A stretch of DNA of 64,000 nt from Chloroflexota bacterium (GCA_002718415.1 PBEM01000004.1:38140-102139), one strand, 5' to 3'; positions 24,996-34,344 are shown, counted from the first letter of the stretch. The notes: a model not told the origin generated them from the letters alone. A program made the numbers and translations.

Positions 24996-25112
24996 CTATC
25001 CTTGTCTAGCTTTCAATCTTGGATTTTGTTTATTAATAACATAAACTCTTCCTTTTCTTCTAACGATTTTACTTCCTGGGTGTTTTGCTTTTACTGATGC
25101 TTTTACTTTCAT
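24996..25112 (-). CDS. rpmJ: 50S ribosomal protein L36, cysteine-free form
   Basis: 38 codons from the ATG at 25112 to the TAG at 24996. The product starts [10 protein letters not shown], has the conserved [12 protein letters not shown] core and ends NPRLKARQG, matching L36. The usual zinc ligands (C-x2-C ... C ... H) are absent; no Cys remains, so this is the zinc-independent C- form. It sits between infA and rpsM, exactly where L36 belongs. A GAGA-type weak Shine-Dalgarno precedes it. Confidence 0.95.
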   Translation of the reverse strand: MKVKASVKAKHPGSKIVRRKGRVYVINKQNPRLKARQG

Positions 25113-25122
25113 TATTTTCTCT

Positions 25123-25341
25123 CTATTTGAATCTGTATGTTATTCTACCTCTAGTTAGATCATAAGTAGAAAGTTCTACAAGAACTCTATCTCCTGGTAA
25201 AACTCTAATAAAATTTTTTCTTATTTTTCCTGAAGCGTGAGCCAATACTTTATGACCATTAGGTAAATCAACATTGAAATAAGCATTTGGTAACGCTTGA
25301 GATACAACTCCTTCTACTTCTATAGCTTCTTTTTTTGACAT
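25123..25341 (-). CDS. infA: Translation initiation factor IF-1
   Basis: 72 residues, a single OB-fold: [57 protein letters not shown]. It follows map by 4 nt and precedes rpmJ by 10 nt, the common spc-alpha junction order. Confidence 0.97.
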   Translation of the reverse strand: MSKKEAIEVEGVVSQALPNAYFNVDLPNGHKVLAHASGKIRKNFIRVLPGDRVLVELSTYDLTRGRITYRFK

Positions 25342-25345
25342 ATAA

Positions 25346-26095
25346 TTAAATTTCAGTTAAAACTTCAGGACCATTTTCGGTCACGGCAACAGTATGTTCA
25401 AAATGGCATGACATTGAACCATCTTTAGTGACTACAGTCCAATCATCTTCTAACTTTTCTGTCTCCCAACTTCCTACAGTTAACATTGGCTCTATAGCTA
25501 AAACTAAACCTGGTTTCAATTCAATCCCTGTTGAAGGCTGACCTATATTTGGGACTTGAGGAGATTCATGTAATTGTCTCCCAATTCCGTGTCCAACATA
25601 TTCTCTAACAAGTTCGAAACCTTTTGGCCTTACATAAGTTTCAACAGCATTTGAAATATCACCCAATCTATTACCTGGTTTAGCATTATCAATCGCTTGT
25701 AATAAAGATTTTTTAGTTGTATCAACAAGGAAAATACTATCTTCATCTGCATTTCCAGCAATTTCAGATACAGCATGGTCACTATAAAAGCCATCAACGA
25801 TAGCTCCACAGTCTATAGTAACAATGTCTCCTTGGTTAACTATTCTATCCTCACTAGGAATACCATGTACTATTTCAGAATTAATAGAAATACAAGCAGT
25901 AGCTGGAAATCCATATAATCCCAAAAAGGCTGGTTGAGCTCCGAGATTTTTTATCTCTTCAGAAGCTATATTATCTAATTCTTTAGTAGTAATTCCTGGC
26001 TGCATAACATCAAATGCTTTTCTCACTGCAATAGCGACTATTTTACCTGCCTCTTTCATTATTTTTATTTCGGCATTAGATTTTAAAGAAATCAT
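25346..26095 (-). CDS. map: Methionine aminopeptidase, type I
   Basis: Removes the initiator methionine from new proteins. 249 residues with the five metal ligands in their motifs: [19 protein letters not shown] (two Asp), [14 protein letters not shown] (His), AIEPMLTVG (Glu) and [13 protein letters not shown] (Glu). The 93-nt gap before it (26096-26188) is the largest in the ribosomal run and holds no clear gene or promoter. Confidence 0.97.
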   Translation of the reverse strand: MISLKSNAEIKIMKEAGKIVAIAVRKAFDVMQPGITTKELDNIASEEIKNLGAQPAFLGLYGFPATACISINSEIVHGIPSEDRIVNQGDIVTIDCGAIVDGFYSDHAVSEIAGNADEDSIFLVDTTKKSLLQAIDNAKPGNRLGDISNAVETYVRPKGFELVREYVGHGIGRQLHESPQVPNIGQPSTGIELKPGLVLAIEPMLTVGSWETEKLEDDWTVVTKDGSMSCHFEHTVAVTENGPEVLTEI

Positions 26096-26188
26096 TTTAT
26101 AAATAGAAATAAATTTTTAGAATCAGACATATGGTTTATATTCAAAAACAACTTATCAATTATATAGTAATTTTCATATAATTTACAT

Positions 26189-26827
26189 TCATTTATCTAA
26201 CAATTTCCTAATAGTTTCAAAAACATTTTGTGGTTCATCAGAAGCTGTTACAAAAAAACACCTCTTACCAGAATCATAGTAATTAATAACTGGAGAAGTC
26301 ATTTCTTCATAAATCTGTAACCTATTTGATATAGCCTCTTTATTGTCATCGGATCTTGTTATTATATCGCCACCACATGAATCACATTTTCCTTTTTGCT
26401 TTGGAGGAGAAGATAAAAGGTTGTAATTATTGCCACATGAATTACATATTGCCCTAGATAATAAACGAGAAATTATCTCATCTTTATTGACCTTAAGACA
26501 GACGACTTTATCGATAGGTTTATTTTTATTAATTAATAAAGTATCTAAAGATTGAGCTTGATTCAATGTCCTTGGAAAACCATCAAGTAAAAATCCTGTT
26601 GATAAATTAAGTATTTTATTATTGATGGCTTTAATCATTAATTCGTCAGGAATTAAATCTCCTACTTCCATATATTTTTTTGCAGAAATACCTAAGTCTG
26701 ACCCTTTATTAACTTCAGATCTTAGTATATCTCCAGTTGATAAATGAGAAATTTTATAATATTCAGAAATAAAAGATGATTGGGTACCTTTTCCAGATCC
26801 AGGAGGTCCTAGTAAAATAATTCTCAT
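26189..26827 (-). CDS. adk: Adenylate kinase, zinc-lid form
   Basis: Interconverts ATP + AMP and 2 ADP. 212 residues: P-loop LLGPPGSGKGTQ (5-16), AMP-binding DGFPRTLNQAQ (82-92), and a LID domain with Cys128, Cys131, Cys148 and Cys151, the zinc-binding form common in Gram-positive-type bacteria. It follows secY by 9 nt as in the standard spc operon. Confidence 0.97.
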   Translation of the reverse strand: MRIILLGPPGSGKGTQSSFISEYYKISHLSTGDILRSEVNKGSDLGISAKKYMEVGDLIPDELMIKAINNKILNLSTGFLLDGFPRTLNQAQSLDTLLINKNKPIDKVVCLKVNKDEIISRLLSRAICNSCGNNYNLLSSPPKQKGKCDSCGGDIITRSDDNKEAISNRLQIYEEMTSPVINYYDSGKRCFFVTASDEPQNVFETIRKLLDK

Positions 26828-26836
26828 TATTTTGAA

Positions 26837-28198
26837 TTACCTTACAAAACCTTCATAATTTCTCATTAATAATTGAGCTTCCAGTTGCCTCATAGTATCT
26901 AATGCAACACCAACCATAATAAGTAAGCTTGTACTTTGTATAATAGATGTAGCATTTTGTAAATTAGTAATTAATTGCGCGATCCAGGGCATTATAGCTA
27001 TCATTCCTAAAAATAATGCTCCACCCCATGTAATTCGTAGAACAACTTTCATTAAATAATCTTTAGTTGGAGCTCCAGGTCTTATGCCAGGTATAAATCC
27101 TCCATTTTTTTGAAGATTCTCAGATAAATTCTGTTGATTATGAACAACCAGAGTATAAAAGAAAGTGAAAAGCACAACCAATAAAAACACCGCAAACCAA
27201 TAAAAAGTACTAGTTGGGCCAAGAGCATTTTGAATAGATAAAGCAAAATTAGATAAGAAACTACTAGAGGAAGGGTTAACAAAATAACTAGCAATTGTCG
27301 AAGGAAGTATCAAAATAGAAAAAGCAAATATTAAAGGTATCATTCCAGCCGCATTAACCCTTAAAGGAATATGAGTGGCCCCGGATTGCCTATACATTTG
27401 ACCACCTCTAAAAACACTTCTACCATACTGGACCTGAATTCTTCTCTGTGCTTCAGCAAAAACTACAATCAAATATATAATCAACAAAAACATTGATAAA
27501 AGCATTATTACTTGAAAAATTTGATCTCTTAATAATATTAGCTGCCCTGCAATTGAAGGTAATGTAGTCACAATTCCGGCAAATATTATTAATGAAATAC
27601 CATTACCTATTCCTTTTTCCGTAACTAAATCTCCCATCCATACAAGAAGTAAAGTGCCTGTAGCCATAGCACAAAGAATAGCAAAAGTGTTTAAAAAATT
27701 ATCGCCAAATCCTATACCAGTAATAGCTGCACCAGATTGACTCAAAAAACCTCCTGCGAATAAATTTAATTGCCCATAACCTTGTAAAAAAGCTAATGGT
27801 AAAGTCAAATAATGTGTATATCTATTAATTGTTTTCCTTCCCATTTCTCCTTCCTGTGAAATAGCTTTCAAACTAGGCACAATAGGAGTAAGAATTTGTA
27901 AAATAATAGATGCAGTTATATATGGATATACTCCTAGTGCTGCAATAGATAAATTTCTTAAAGCACCACCCGAAAATAAATCTAAAAACCCTAAAAGTGG
28001 ATTAGCTTCAAATGCAGCTGCTAAGGCTTCTCTATCTACTCCTGGAACTGGGACATGAGCAAAAAAACGAAAAACTACCAATATAAATAATGTAAAAAGA
28101 ATACGAAAACGTAAATCCGGTAAACGCCACGCATCAATAATTGCTGTAAGTAAAGCAGGTATAGGTGATTTTTGTGTTTGCTTAGTAGTAGTAGTCAT
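26837..28198 (-). CDS. secY: Protein translocase subunit SecY
   Basis: Central channel of the Sec translocon in the cytoplasmic membrane. 453 residues with 10 hydrophobic segments. It shows PVPGVDREAL near the first helix, GVYPYITASIILQILTP (plug and helix 2 region), EKGIGNGISLIIFAGI, and the C-terminal SLLIMVGVALDTMRQLEAQL. It lies between rplO and adk with 2- and 9-nt gaps. Confidence 0.97.
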   Translation of the reverse strand: MTTTTKQTQKSPIPALLTAIIDAWRLPDLRFRILFTLFILVVFRFFAHVPVPGVDREALAAAFEANPLLGFLDLFSGGALRNLSIAALGVYPYITASIILQILTPIVPSLKAISQEGEMGRKTINRYTHYLTLPLAFLQGYGQLNLFAGGFLSQSGAAITGIGFGDNFLNTFAILCAMATGTLLLVWMGDLVTEKGIGNGISLIIFAGIVTTLPSIAGQLILLRDQIFQVIMLLSMFLLIIYLIVVFAEAQRRIQVQYGRSVFRGGQMYRQSGATHIPLRVNAAGMIPLIFAFSILILPSTIASYFVNPSSSSFLSNFALSIQNALGPTSTFYWFAVFLLVVLFTFFYTLVVHNQQNLSENLQKNGGFIPGIRPGAPTKDYLMKVVLRITWGGALFLGMIAIMPWIAQLITNLQNATSIIQSTSLLIMVGVALDTMRQLEAQLLMRNYEGFVR

Positions 28199-28200
28199 TA

Positions 28201-28647
28201 TTATTTAGATAAAGTATTTATTTTACCACCAGCTTTTTCAATTTTTTTTACTGCTGTTTTACTAAAAGAATGAGCAGAAACTTCCAAACCTTTTGTTAAT
28301 TTTCCTCGTCCTAAAATCTTAATTAAAGAATCTTTTTTACGTAAAATCTTTTTTTCAACTAATGATTCAACATTTACTTTCGAACCTTCTTCAAATGAAT
28401 TAAGGATATCTAAATTAATCGGAGTATAAAAAATCTTGAATATATTATTAAAGCCTCGCATGTGAGGTAATTTTTTTATTAATGGAACTTGTCCACCTTC
28501 AAATAATGGTCGAATACTTTCACGTTGTTTTTGCCCCTTAAGCCCTCTACCTGAATATGTTCCTTTCCCGGAACCATTACCTCTTCCTACTCTTTTTCTT
28601 TTTGATTTAGCACCATTATTTGGTGAAATTTGATGAAGTCTTACCAT
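28201..28647 (-). CDS. rplO: 50S ribosomal protein L15
   Basis: 148 residues. The frame is open 7 codons further upstream, but the ATG at 28647 is preferred because GGAGAG lies just upstream and the protein then starts VRLHQISPNNGAKSKRKRVGRG as in the family. The basic N-terminal loop and the Gly-rich GKGTYSGRGLKGQK are present; the C-terminal domain ends GGKINTLSK. Confidence 0.96.
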   Translation of the reverse strand: MVRLHQISPNNGAKSKRKRVGRGNGSGKGTYSGRGLKGQKQRESIRPLFEGGQVPLIKKLPHMRGFNNIFKIFYTPINLDILNSFEEGSKVNVESLVEKKILRKKDSLIKILGRGKLTKGLEVSAHSFSKTAVKKIEKAGGKINTLSK

Positions 28648-28664
28648 GAATCTCTCCAAAAATA

Positions 28665-28841
28665 TCAATACTTACATTCAACTAAATGAGATACTTTTTT
28701 TATCATACCTTCCAAAATTTGATTATTCTCTCTTTCAACAGTATGATTAATCCCTTTTAAACCTAAAGCCTTTAAAGTTGCCCTTTGATTTGGTTTAGTA
28801 CCTATAGAGCTTTTAATTTGTTTTATCTGTACCTTTGACAT
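28665..28841 (-). CDS. rpmD: 50S ribosomal protein L30
   Basis: 58 codons plus TGA, from the ATG at 28841. The product starts SKVQIKQIKSSIGTKPNQRA, continues LKALGLKGINHTVERENN and has GMIKKVSHLVE near the end, the full L30 pattern. It is 2 nt after rpsE and 17 nt before rplO, its standard place in the spc operon. Confidence 0.95.
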   Translation of the reverse strand: MSKVQIKQIKSSIGTKPNQRATLKALGLKGINHTVERENNQILEGMIKKVSHLVECKY

Positions 28842-28843
28842 TT

Positions 28844-29632
28844 TTATTCCTTATTTGAATTATTATTTAAATCTCTTCTACGTGAAAATTCAATTTGAGG
28901 ATCACGCATATCATAAAGAGCATTTAAGGTACATCTAACTATATTAATAGTATTTGAAGAACCAAAAGTTTTCGACAATACATCCTTGACACCTACCGCC
29001 TCCATAACCGCTCTAACTCCTCCTCCAGCTATCACTCCTGTTCCTGGGGCCGCGGGTTTCAATAAAACCTTAGCGCCAGAAAATCTTTCGTTCGCTTCAT
29101 GAAATAAAGTTTCTCCATTTAGAGAAACATGTTTCATAGTTTTTTTGGCATTGGTTGTAGCTTTCCTAATAGCATCAGGGACTGTAGATGCCGAACCTAA
29201 ATCAGCACCAACATTTCCATTTCCATCTCCTACAACAACCATTGCATTAAAAGATAAGTTTCTACCACCTTTCACCACTTTAGATACCCTACGTATCTTA
29301 ACCACTCTTTCAATTAATTCTGGACCCTGATCATCCCTTCTTCTATTTTTATTCCTATTTTGGTTCCTTTGATTTGAATTAGAATCCTTACTATATCTCT
29401 GTGATTTCCCTGATTTTTTCTCTGATTTAGCATCAGATTTTTTCTCAGATTTAGCATCAGAAGGTTTACCTGATTTCTCTTCTACAGATTTATCTTCAAC
29501 TGCATCAGATTTTTTCTCAGATTTAGTATCAGAAGGTTTACCTGATTTCTCTTCTACAGATTTATCTTCAACTGCATCAGATTTTTCCTCAGATTTAGTA
29601 TCAGAAGGTTTATCTAAATTTTCATCTACCAT
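28844..29632 (-). CDS. rpsE: 30S ribosomal protein S5 with a repetitive N-terminal extension
   Basis: 262 residues against the usual 160-175. Residues about 104-262 are normal S5: LIERVVKIRRVSKVVKGGRN, then VVGDGNGNVGADLGSA and the Gly-rich GTGVIAGGGVRAVMEA. Residues 1-75 are two full and one partial copy of a 24-residue unit (KPSDTKSEKKSDAVEDKSVEEKSG), followed by an Asn/Arg-rich linker QRNQNRNKNRRR. The repeats are highly charged with mixed Lys, Glu and Asp and probably disordered. The ATG at 29632 is the only sensible start, 3 nt after rplR. Confidence 0.95.
   Translation of the reverse strand: MVDENLDKPSDTKSEEKSDAVEDKSVEEKSGKPSDTKSEKKSDAVEDKSVEEKSGKPSDAKSEKKSDAKSEKKSGKSQRYSKDSNSNQRNQNRNKNRRRDDQGPELIERVVKIRRVSKVVKGGRNLSFNAMVVVGDGNGNVGADLGSASTVPDAIRKATTNAKKTMKHVSLNGETLFHEANERFSGAKVLLKPAAPGTGVIAGGGVRAVMEAVGVKDVLSKTFGSSNTINIVRCTLNALYDMRDPQIEFSRRRDLNNNSNKE
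29421..29612. repeat. 72-bp tandem repeats inside rpsE
   Basis: Two nearly identical 72-bp units and a partial third. On the plus strand each unit contains AGAAGGTTTACCTGATTTCT and CAACTGCATCAGATTTTTTC. The near identity of the copies suggests recent duplication. They code for the 24-residue charged repeats of the S5 extension. Confidence 0.9.
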
Positions 29633-29635
29633 AAT

Positions 29636-29986
29636 TTAGAACTTTAGACCTCCATGTCTAGCGGCTTCCGCCAAAGCTTTGACTCTACCATGATATTTAT
29701 AGCCACCTCTATCAAAAACAACTTGTGAAACTCCTAACTTTTTAGCTTTATCAGCAATCATAGCGCCAACACCGGACGCAATTTCTATTTTATTTTCTTT
29801 AGTAGTATTTAGTGATGAAGCAGATGCAATAGTTTCTCCTAATTCATCATTTATTATTTGGGCATAAATATGCCTACTGGAACGGAAAACATTTAACCTA
29901 GGTCGGTCTTTAAAACCTTCAATTTTCCTTCTAACTCTCCGATGCCTACGCATTCTATTTCTTGAATCAAATTTATTACTACTCAT
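29636..29986 (-). CDS. rplR: 50S ribosomal protein L18
   Basis: 116 residues: [14 protein letters not shown] at the basic N-terminus, [19 protein letters not shown], and the end [20 protein letters not shown]. It binds 5S rRNA. Standard place between rplF and rpsE. Confidence 0.97.
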   Translation of the reverse strand: MSSNKFDSRNRMRRHRRVRRKIEGFKDRPRLNVFRSSRHIYAQIINDELGETIASASSLNTTKENKIEIASGVGAMIADKAKKLGVSQVVFDRGGYKYHGRVKALAEAARHGGLKF

Positions 29987-29991
29987 AATTA

Positions 29992-30537
29992 TTAAGCACT
30001 CGTAGCTGCTGCTTTTCCTGCTTTCCTTCTAATAACTTCGTCTTGATATTTAATCCCTTTTCCAGTAAAAGGATTAGGTTTTCGTAATTTTCTAATGTTA
30101 GCTGCCTGATCTCCAACAGATTGTTTATCTGGTCCAGAAATTATAATAATATTTTGCCCTTCAGCCGATAATTTATTACTCCCATTTGGTTCTATATCAA
30201 CATTGTGCGAAAAACCCAAACTCAACTGAAGTGCTTTACCTTTCTGTTGAACTCTATATCCTGTCCCTATCAATTCCAAACGTTTAGAAAAACCTAAAGA
30301 AACTCCTATTACCATATTGTTCAACAAACTTCTCGATAAACCATGTAAAGATCTTTGGTCTGGATTATCATTAATCCTCTCTACATATAAAATATTCCCT
30401 TCTTGTTTAATTTTTATTGTTTGAGGAAATATCCTTGAAAGCTCTCCAATCTTACCTTTGATAAAAACACTAGTTCCGTCTATTTTTAAATCTACCCCTT
30501 CAGGAATATTTATTGGGGTTTTTCCTATTCTTGACAT
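29992..30537 (-). CDS. rplF: 50S ribosomal protein L6
   Basis: 181 residues, starting [18 protein letters not shown], with the C-terminal signature [13 protein letters not shown] followed by [13 protein letters not shown]. Two tandem L6 folds, normal length. Follows rpsH by 30 nt. Confidence 0.97.
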   Translation of the reverse strand: MSRIGKTPINIPEGVDLKIDGTSVFIKGKIGELSRIFPQTIKIKQEGNILYVERINDNPDQRSLHGLSRSLLNNMVIGVSLGFSKRLELIGTGYRVQQKGKALQLSLGFSHNVDIEPNGSNKLSAEGQNIIIISGPDKQSVGDQAANIRKLRKPNPFTGKGIKYQDEVIRRKAGKAAATSA

Positions 30538-30567
30538 ATATTAAATAAAAATACTATCTTTTTAGTA

Positions 30568-30966
30568 TCACCATACATAAAATAGTAATTCCCCTCCAAG
30601 TCCTTGTTTTTTGGCATTATAACCAGTCATTATACCTTTAGGTGTAGATAAAAACGACACACCTAAACCTCCAAGATACCTTGGAATATCATTCTTTTTA
30701 GAATAAACTCTAAGCCCTGGCTTACTAATCCTTTTTAAACCAGTAATTACGGATGAATTATCATCATAATATCTGAGTGTAACTTCAAAAAATGCTTTCG
30801 AACCATCTATATTTTTCTTAAAATCTGAAATAAATCCTTCTTGCTTTAACAAAGTTAATAAAGATTCTTTTGTTTTAGAAGCAGGTATAGAAACAGAACT
30901 ATGATGAACCATCACAGCATTTCTGATTCTTGTCAACATGTCTGATATTGGATCTGATACTGGCAA
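30568..30966 (-). CDS. rpsH: 30S ribosomal protein S8
   Basis: 132 residues: DPISDMLTRIRNAVMVHH at the start and LGGLGVSFLSTPKGIMTG, the conserved C-terminal RNA-binding loop, near the end. In Escherichia coli S8 represses the spc operon at the rplE start; no equivalent structure was checked here. Confidence 0.97.
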   Translation of the reverse strand: MPVSDPISDMLTRIRNAVMVHHSSVSIPASKTKESLLTLLKQEGFISDFKKNIDGSKAFFEVTLRYYDDNSSVITGLKRISKPGLRVYSKKNDIPRYLGGLGVSFLSTPKGIMTGYNAKKQGLGGELLFYVW

Positions 30967-30983
30967 TATAATAACTCCTAAAT

Positions 30984-31289
30984 TTATAAACTACCTTTAC
31001 GTATTCCAGGAAGCTCACCATTAAGAGCCATTTCCCTAAAAGCAATTCTTGAAAGACCAAAAAATCTAATATACCCCCTAGGTCTTCCTGTGATTGAACA
31101 CCTGTTTCTAAGTCTCGTAGGAGAAGAATTTTTTGGTAAAGTAAATAACTCTTTACGAGCAGCCATTCGTTCCTCAAGAGACAATTTGGGATCTAATGAT
31201 GCTGATCTTAATTCATTCCTTCTACTAAGATGTTTCTCCATCATTTTCTTTCTTTTAACATCTCTAGCAACCATAGATTTTTTAGCCAT
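30984..31289 (-). CDS. rpsN: 30S ribosomal protein S14, long cysteine-poor form
   Basis: 101 residues, the long C- form: [19 protein letters not shown], then [22 protein letters not shown] and the end [22 protein letters not shown]. Only one Cys is present, so the four-Cys zinc site of the short form is missing. It lies between rplE and rpsH. Confidence 0.96.
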   Translation of the reverse strand: MAKKSMVARDVKRKKMMEKHLSRRNELRSASLDPKLSLEERMAARKELFTLPKNSSPTRLRNRCSITGRPRGYIRFFGLSRIAFREMALNGELPGIRKGSL

Positions 31290-31324
31290 TATTTTTCACC
31301 TTTATAAAATTCATTTTCCTCAAT

Positions 31325-31963
31325 TCAACTACTAAAGGGCATTCCTAGTAACTCTAAAAGTTTCTTAGATTCTTGATCAGTTTTCGCAGAAGTATTTATA
31401 GTAACCTGGAGTCCTCTTAATTTATCCACTTCAGTATAATTAATTTCTGGGAATGTTACTTGTTCTTTTAAACCTAAAGAATAATTCCCATGCCCATCAA
31501 AGGATTTAGAACTAATACCTCTAAAATCTCGAATTCTAGGCAAAGCTATATTTACAAGTCTATCAAAAAAATCCCACATCCTATCTCTTCTAAGTGTCAC
31601 TGATAGACCAATAACCATACCTTCTCTTAATTTGAAATTTGCAATTGATTTTTTTGCCTTATTTTCTCTAGGTTTTTGACCTGTTATAGTAGTAAGGTCC
31701 AATATGGCAGCAGTTAAAGAATTTTTATCTAATACTGCTTCCCCCATACCTATGTTTACATAAATTTTTTCTACTCTTGGTACTTCCATAATATTTCTAT
31801 AAGTAAAATTCTCCCTCATAATTGGGACAACATCTTTCTGATACTTTTCTAACATCCTAGGAATAGTCCTGTTAGAGACATAAGAATCAATCAATTTTTT
31901 TTTGTTTTTAACAGGAGATTTAGATTTCTGTTTTGGTTTATTATTAACTTTACTCGACGGCAC
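31325..31963 (-). CDS. rplE: 50S ribosomal protein L5 with a basic N-terminal extension
   Basis: Start GTG at 31963 is preferred: AAAGGA lies 7 nt upstream and the overlap with rplX falls to 14 nt. An ATG 12 codons upstream (31999) is possible but would overlap rplX by 50 nt. From the GTG the protein has 212 residues; about 35 at the N-terminus ([20 protein letters not shown]) are a basic low-complexity extension not usual in L5. The core then follows: [30 protein letters not shown], and [20 protein letters not shown]. Confidence 0.93.
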   Translation of the reverse strand: MPSSKVNNKPKQKSKSPVKNKKKLIDSYVSNRTIPRMLEKYQKDVVPIMRENFTYRNIMEVPRVEKIYVNIGMGEAVLDKNSLTAAILDLTTITGQKPRENKAKKSIANFKLREGMVIGLSVTLRRDRMWDFFDRLVNIALPRIRDFRGISSKSFDGHGNYSLGLKEQVTFPEINYTEVDKLRGLQVTINTSAKTDQESKKLLELLGMPFSS

Positions 31964-32267
31964 TTTTCTTTCCTTTAACGATTCTCGTTTTAGTTCCATC
32001 TTCTAGGAATTGCCATTTAACTCTTCCTGGTTGTGATGTGTCAGGATCTATAAGCATAACATTAGAAATAGGAATAGAAGACTCACCCTTAACTAGCCCT
32101 GTCTGTGAAACACCAGGTCTTTGTTTAACATGCTTTGTCACCATATTCACACCTTCTATAACTACTCTATTAGAAGATTTTATCACCCTTATAACAGAAC
32201 CTGTTTTTCCTTTATCTTTACCAGAAATCACAATTACTTTATCATCAATCTTTATTTTATTACTCAT
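31950..32267 (-). CDS. rplX: 50S ribosomal protein L24
   Basis: 105 residues: [20 protein letters not shown], the KOW motif, then [18 protein letters not shown]. The end KSAVE overlaps the start of rplE. Follows rplN by 2 nt. Confidence 0.96.
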   Translation of the reverse strand: MSNKIKIDDKVIVISGKDKGKTGSVIRVIKSSNRVVIEGVNMVTKHVKQRPGVSQTGLVKGESSIPISNVMLIDPDTSQPGRVKWQFLEDGTKTRIVKGKKSAVE

Positions 32268-32269
32268 AA

Positions 32270-32638
32270 CTATAAAACCTCAGGTGCTAAAGAAATAATT
32301 CTCATAAATTGTTTATCTCTAAGTTCTCTAGCGACCGGACCAAAAATTCTCGTTCCTCTGGGATTCTGATCATCACCAATAATTACACATGCATTATCAT
32401 CAAATCTTATGTATGAACCATCATATCGTCTAAATTCTTTTTTTTGTCGTACAATTACAGCCTTAACCACTTGATGCATTTTTACATTTCCACCAGGTTG
32501 TGCATCTTTTACTGAACAGGTGATTATATCACCTACTTTGGCATATTTTCTAGCACTTCCTCCAGAAATATTAATACAGAGTACCTCTCTCGCACCCGAG
32601 TTATCAGTAACTTTTAATCTTGATTCTCTTTGTATCAT
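32270..32638 (-). CDS. rplN: 50S ribosomal protein L14
   Basis: 122 residues, exact family length: [38 protein letters not shown]-like segment, and the end [19 protein letters not shown]. Standard place between rpsQ and rplX. Confidence 0.97.
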   Translation of the reverse strand: MIQRESRLKVTDNSGAREVLCINISGGSARKYAKVGDIITCSVKDAQPGGNVKMHQVVKAVIVRQKKEFRRYDGSYIRFDDNACVIIGDDQNPRGTRIFGPVARELRDKQFMRIISLAPEVL

Positions 32639-32662
32639 ATATAAACCTTATATCTTATAGAC

Positions 32663-32944
32663 TCAATCAGAATCTTCAGGTAGATCTAACATATTATAAT
32701 TAATTGATTTTTCGACAATTTCAATCAATCTCCATTTCTTAGTTTTAGAGATAGGTTTAGACTCTTCAATTATCACACGATCACCAGTTTTAGCAGAGTT
32801 ATTAATATCTGATGCAGAAAATCTAGTTATTCTTTTTTTTGATTTCCCATATACCGGATCTCTTTGAGTCCAATCAACACCAACAATAATAGTCTTATTG
32901 TTAATATCGCTTAAAACAGTTCCTATACGTCTTTTCCGAGCCAA
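32663..32944 (-). CDS. rpsQ: 30S ribosomal protein S17
   Basis: 93 residues, OB-fold: KRRIGTVLSDINNKTIIVGV, YGKSKKRITRFSASD, GDRVIIEESKPISKTKKWRL. The tail after residue 80 is acidic. It abuts rpmC directly. Confidence 0.96.
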   Translation of the reverse strand: MARKRRIGTVLSDINNKTIIVGVDWTQRDPVYGKSKKRITRFSASDINNSAKTGDRVIIEESKPISKTKKWRLIEIVEKSINYNMLDLPEDSD

Positions 32945-33175
32945 TTATTCTTCCTTTGATTGATTTGTATCATTTGAGATATTTTCTACAATTTCTCTTT
33001 CTCTTATTACAGTTTTTATTCGTGCTATTGTTTTTCTTACTTTCGACAATTCACTAGTATCTGTTAATTGCATGGTAGATTTTCTAAATCTTAAATTCAT
33101 TAAAGATTTTTTTTGATCTCTAAATTCTTTTTTTAAATCTTGGGTATTTATTTCTCTAACTTCATTAATCTTCAT
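32945..33175 (-). CDS. rpmC: 50S ribosomal protein L29
   Basis: 76 residues, two-helix protein: EVREINTQDLKKEFRDQKKS, LMNLRFRKSTMQLTDTSEL, KVRKTIARIKTVIRERE. Its start overlaps the rplP stop by 4 nt (ATGA), and the rpsQ start follows its stop without a gap. Confidence 0.96.
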   Translation of the reverse strand: MKINEVREINTQDLKKEFRDQKKSLMNLRFRKSTMQLTDTSELSKVRKTIARIKTVIREREIVENISNDTNQSKEE

Positions 33176-33588
33176 AATTCATCACTCCTGCTTACAATCT
33201 TTGTAGGTATAGCAAATTTGTGAGAAGCACGTCTTAAAGCCTCTCTTGCCAACTCCTCAGGAACGTCAGCTATCTCATACATAATACGTCCTCTTTTAAC
33301 TACAGCTACCCACTGATCAATAGCACCTTTTCCTCCACCCATCCTTGTTTCAGCAGCTCTAGCAGTAATTGGCTTGTCTGGAAATACCCTTATCCATACC
33401 TGTCCTCCTCTTTTTAAATAACCAGTTATAGCTCTTCTAGCAGATTCAATTTGACGAGCTGTAACCCAACCAGGACCCACAGCCTTTAAACCATAGTCGC
33501 CATTATCTAATGTAGATGCTTTTGATGATAAACCTTTCATCTTTCCTCTATGATATTTCCTATATTTAGTTTGTTTAGGTTGTAACAT
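33172..33588 (-). CDS. rplP: 50S ribosomal protein L16
   Basis: 138 residues: LQPKQTKYRKYHRGKMKG, then RQIESARRAITGYLKRGGQV and VRMGGGKGA-like ETRMGGGKGAIDQWVAVVK. It overlaps rpsC by 14 nt and rpmC by 4 nt. Confidence 0.97.
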   Translation of the reverse strand: MLQPKQTKYRKYHRGKMKGLSSKASTLDNGDYGLKAVGPGWVTARQIESARRAITGYLKRGGQVWIRVFPDKPITARAAETRMGGGKGAIDQWVAVVKRGRIMYEIADVPEELAREALRRASHKFAIPTKIVSRSDEL

Positions 33589-34342
33589 CAGTCGTGTCTT
33601 TCTTCTTTGATCTTCTTCGCGTTTTAGGGCGCTTTTTATCCTTGTTTTCTTCAGGAGGCTTAGACATTGTAGCCCTTGATTGAGTTCTTGCCATAAGACT
33701 TTCTGAAGTCATAGACATATCGCCAGTATAAATCCATACCTTGACACCAACAACGCCATAGGTAGTAAAAGCCTCTGAAACAGCATAATCTATTTGAGCT
33801 CTTAAAGTGTGTAATGGTACCCTTCCTTCCATATATTTATCAGAGCGTGCTATTTCTGCACCTCCTAATCTTCCGGAAACAAGAATCTTAATACCAAGGG
33901 CTCCAGCCTGCATTGTACGTTGGGCAGCTGTTCGGATAGCTCTACGATATGCAACTCTTCTTTCCAATTGCTCTGTAATCGATCTTCCAACTAAATTAGC
34001 ATTTAAATCCGGCTGCCTAACTTCTAAAATATTAAGTCTAGCTTTCTTTCCTGTCAAAGATTCCATGTCTTCTCGCATCACATCAACAGCTGTACCACCT
34101 CTACCTATTATAATTCCAGGACGAGCTGTATGAATAGTTACAACAACTTCTTGGGCACCTCTTTCAATGTCTATAGTTGAAATAGCACCGGATTCACTAT
34201 ATTTATCATTAATCATTTTACGTATCGTATAATCTTCATTAGTTAACTTTTTATAATCAGATGCGTTGTTAGCAAACCAGTGTGAACTCCAATCTTGGAC
34301 TCCACCCAATCTAAAACCTTTCGGATGTGTTTTTTGTCCCAT
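33575..34342 (-). CDS. rpsC: 30S ribosomal protein S3
   Basis: 255 residues, somewhat longer than usual. It has GQKTHPKGFRLGGVQDWSS at the start, the KH domain with IIGRGGTAVDVMRED, and ISGRLGGAEIAR-like LVSGRLGGAEIARSDKYMEG. The C-terminal 25 residues are a basic tail, DKKRPKTRRRSKKKD. Its 3' end overlaps rplP by 14 nt. Confidence 0.97.
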   Translation of the reverse strand: MGQKTHPKGFRLGGVQDWSSHWFANNASDYKKLTNEDYTIRKMINDKYSESGAISTIDIERGAQEVVVTIHTARPGIIIGRGGTAVDVMREDMESLTGKKARLNILEVRQPDLNANLVGRSITEQLERRVAYRRAIRTAAQRTMQAGALGIKILVSGRLGGAEIARSDKYMEGRVPLHTLRAQIDYAVSEAFTTYGVVGVKVWIYTGDMSMTSESLMARTQSRATMSKPPEENKDKKRPKTRRRSKKKDTTDVTT

Positions 34343-34344
34343 AA

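Noticed and set aside
26096-26188. Riboswitch or small gene in the adk-map gap
   Set aside because: The 93-nt AT-rich stretch has no recognisable structure, start codon with ribosome-binding site, or tRNA.
30899-31177. Minus-strand open frame of 92 codons across rpsN/rpsH
   Set aside because: It lies out of frame over two well-recognised ribosomal protein genes.
31964-31999. ATG at 31999 as the rplE start
   Set aside because: It would overlap rplX by 50 nt, and a GTG at 31963 has a well-spaced AAAGGA; the ATG is kept only as an alternative.
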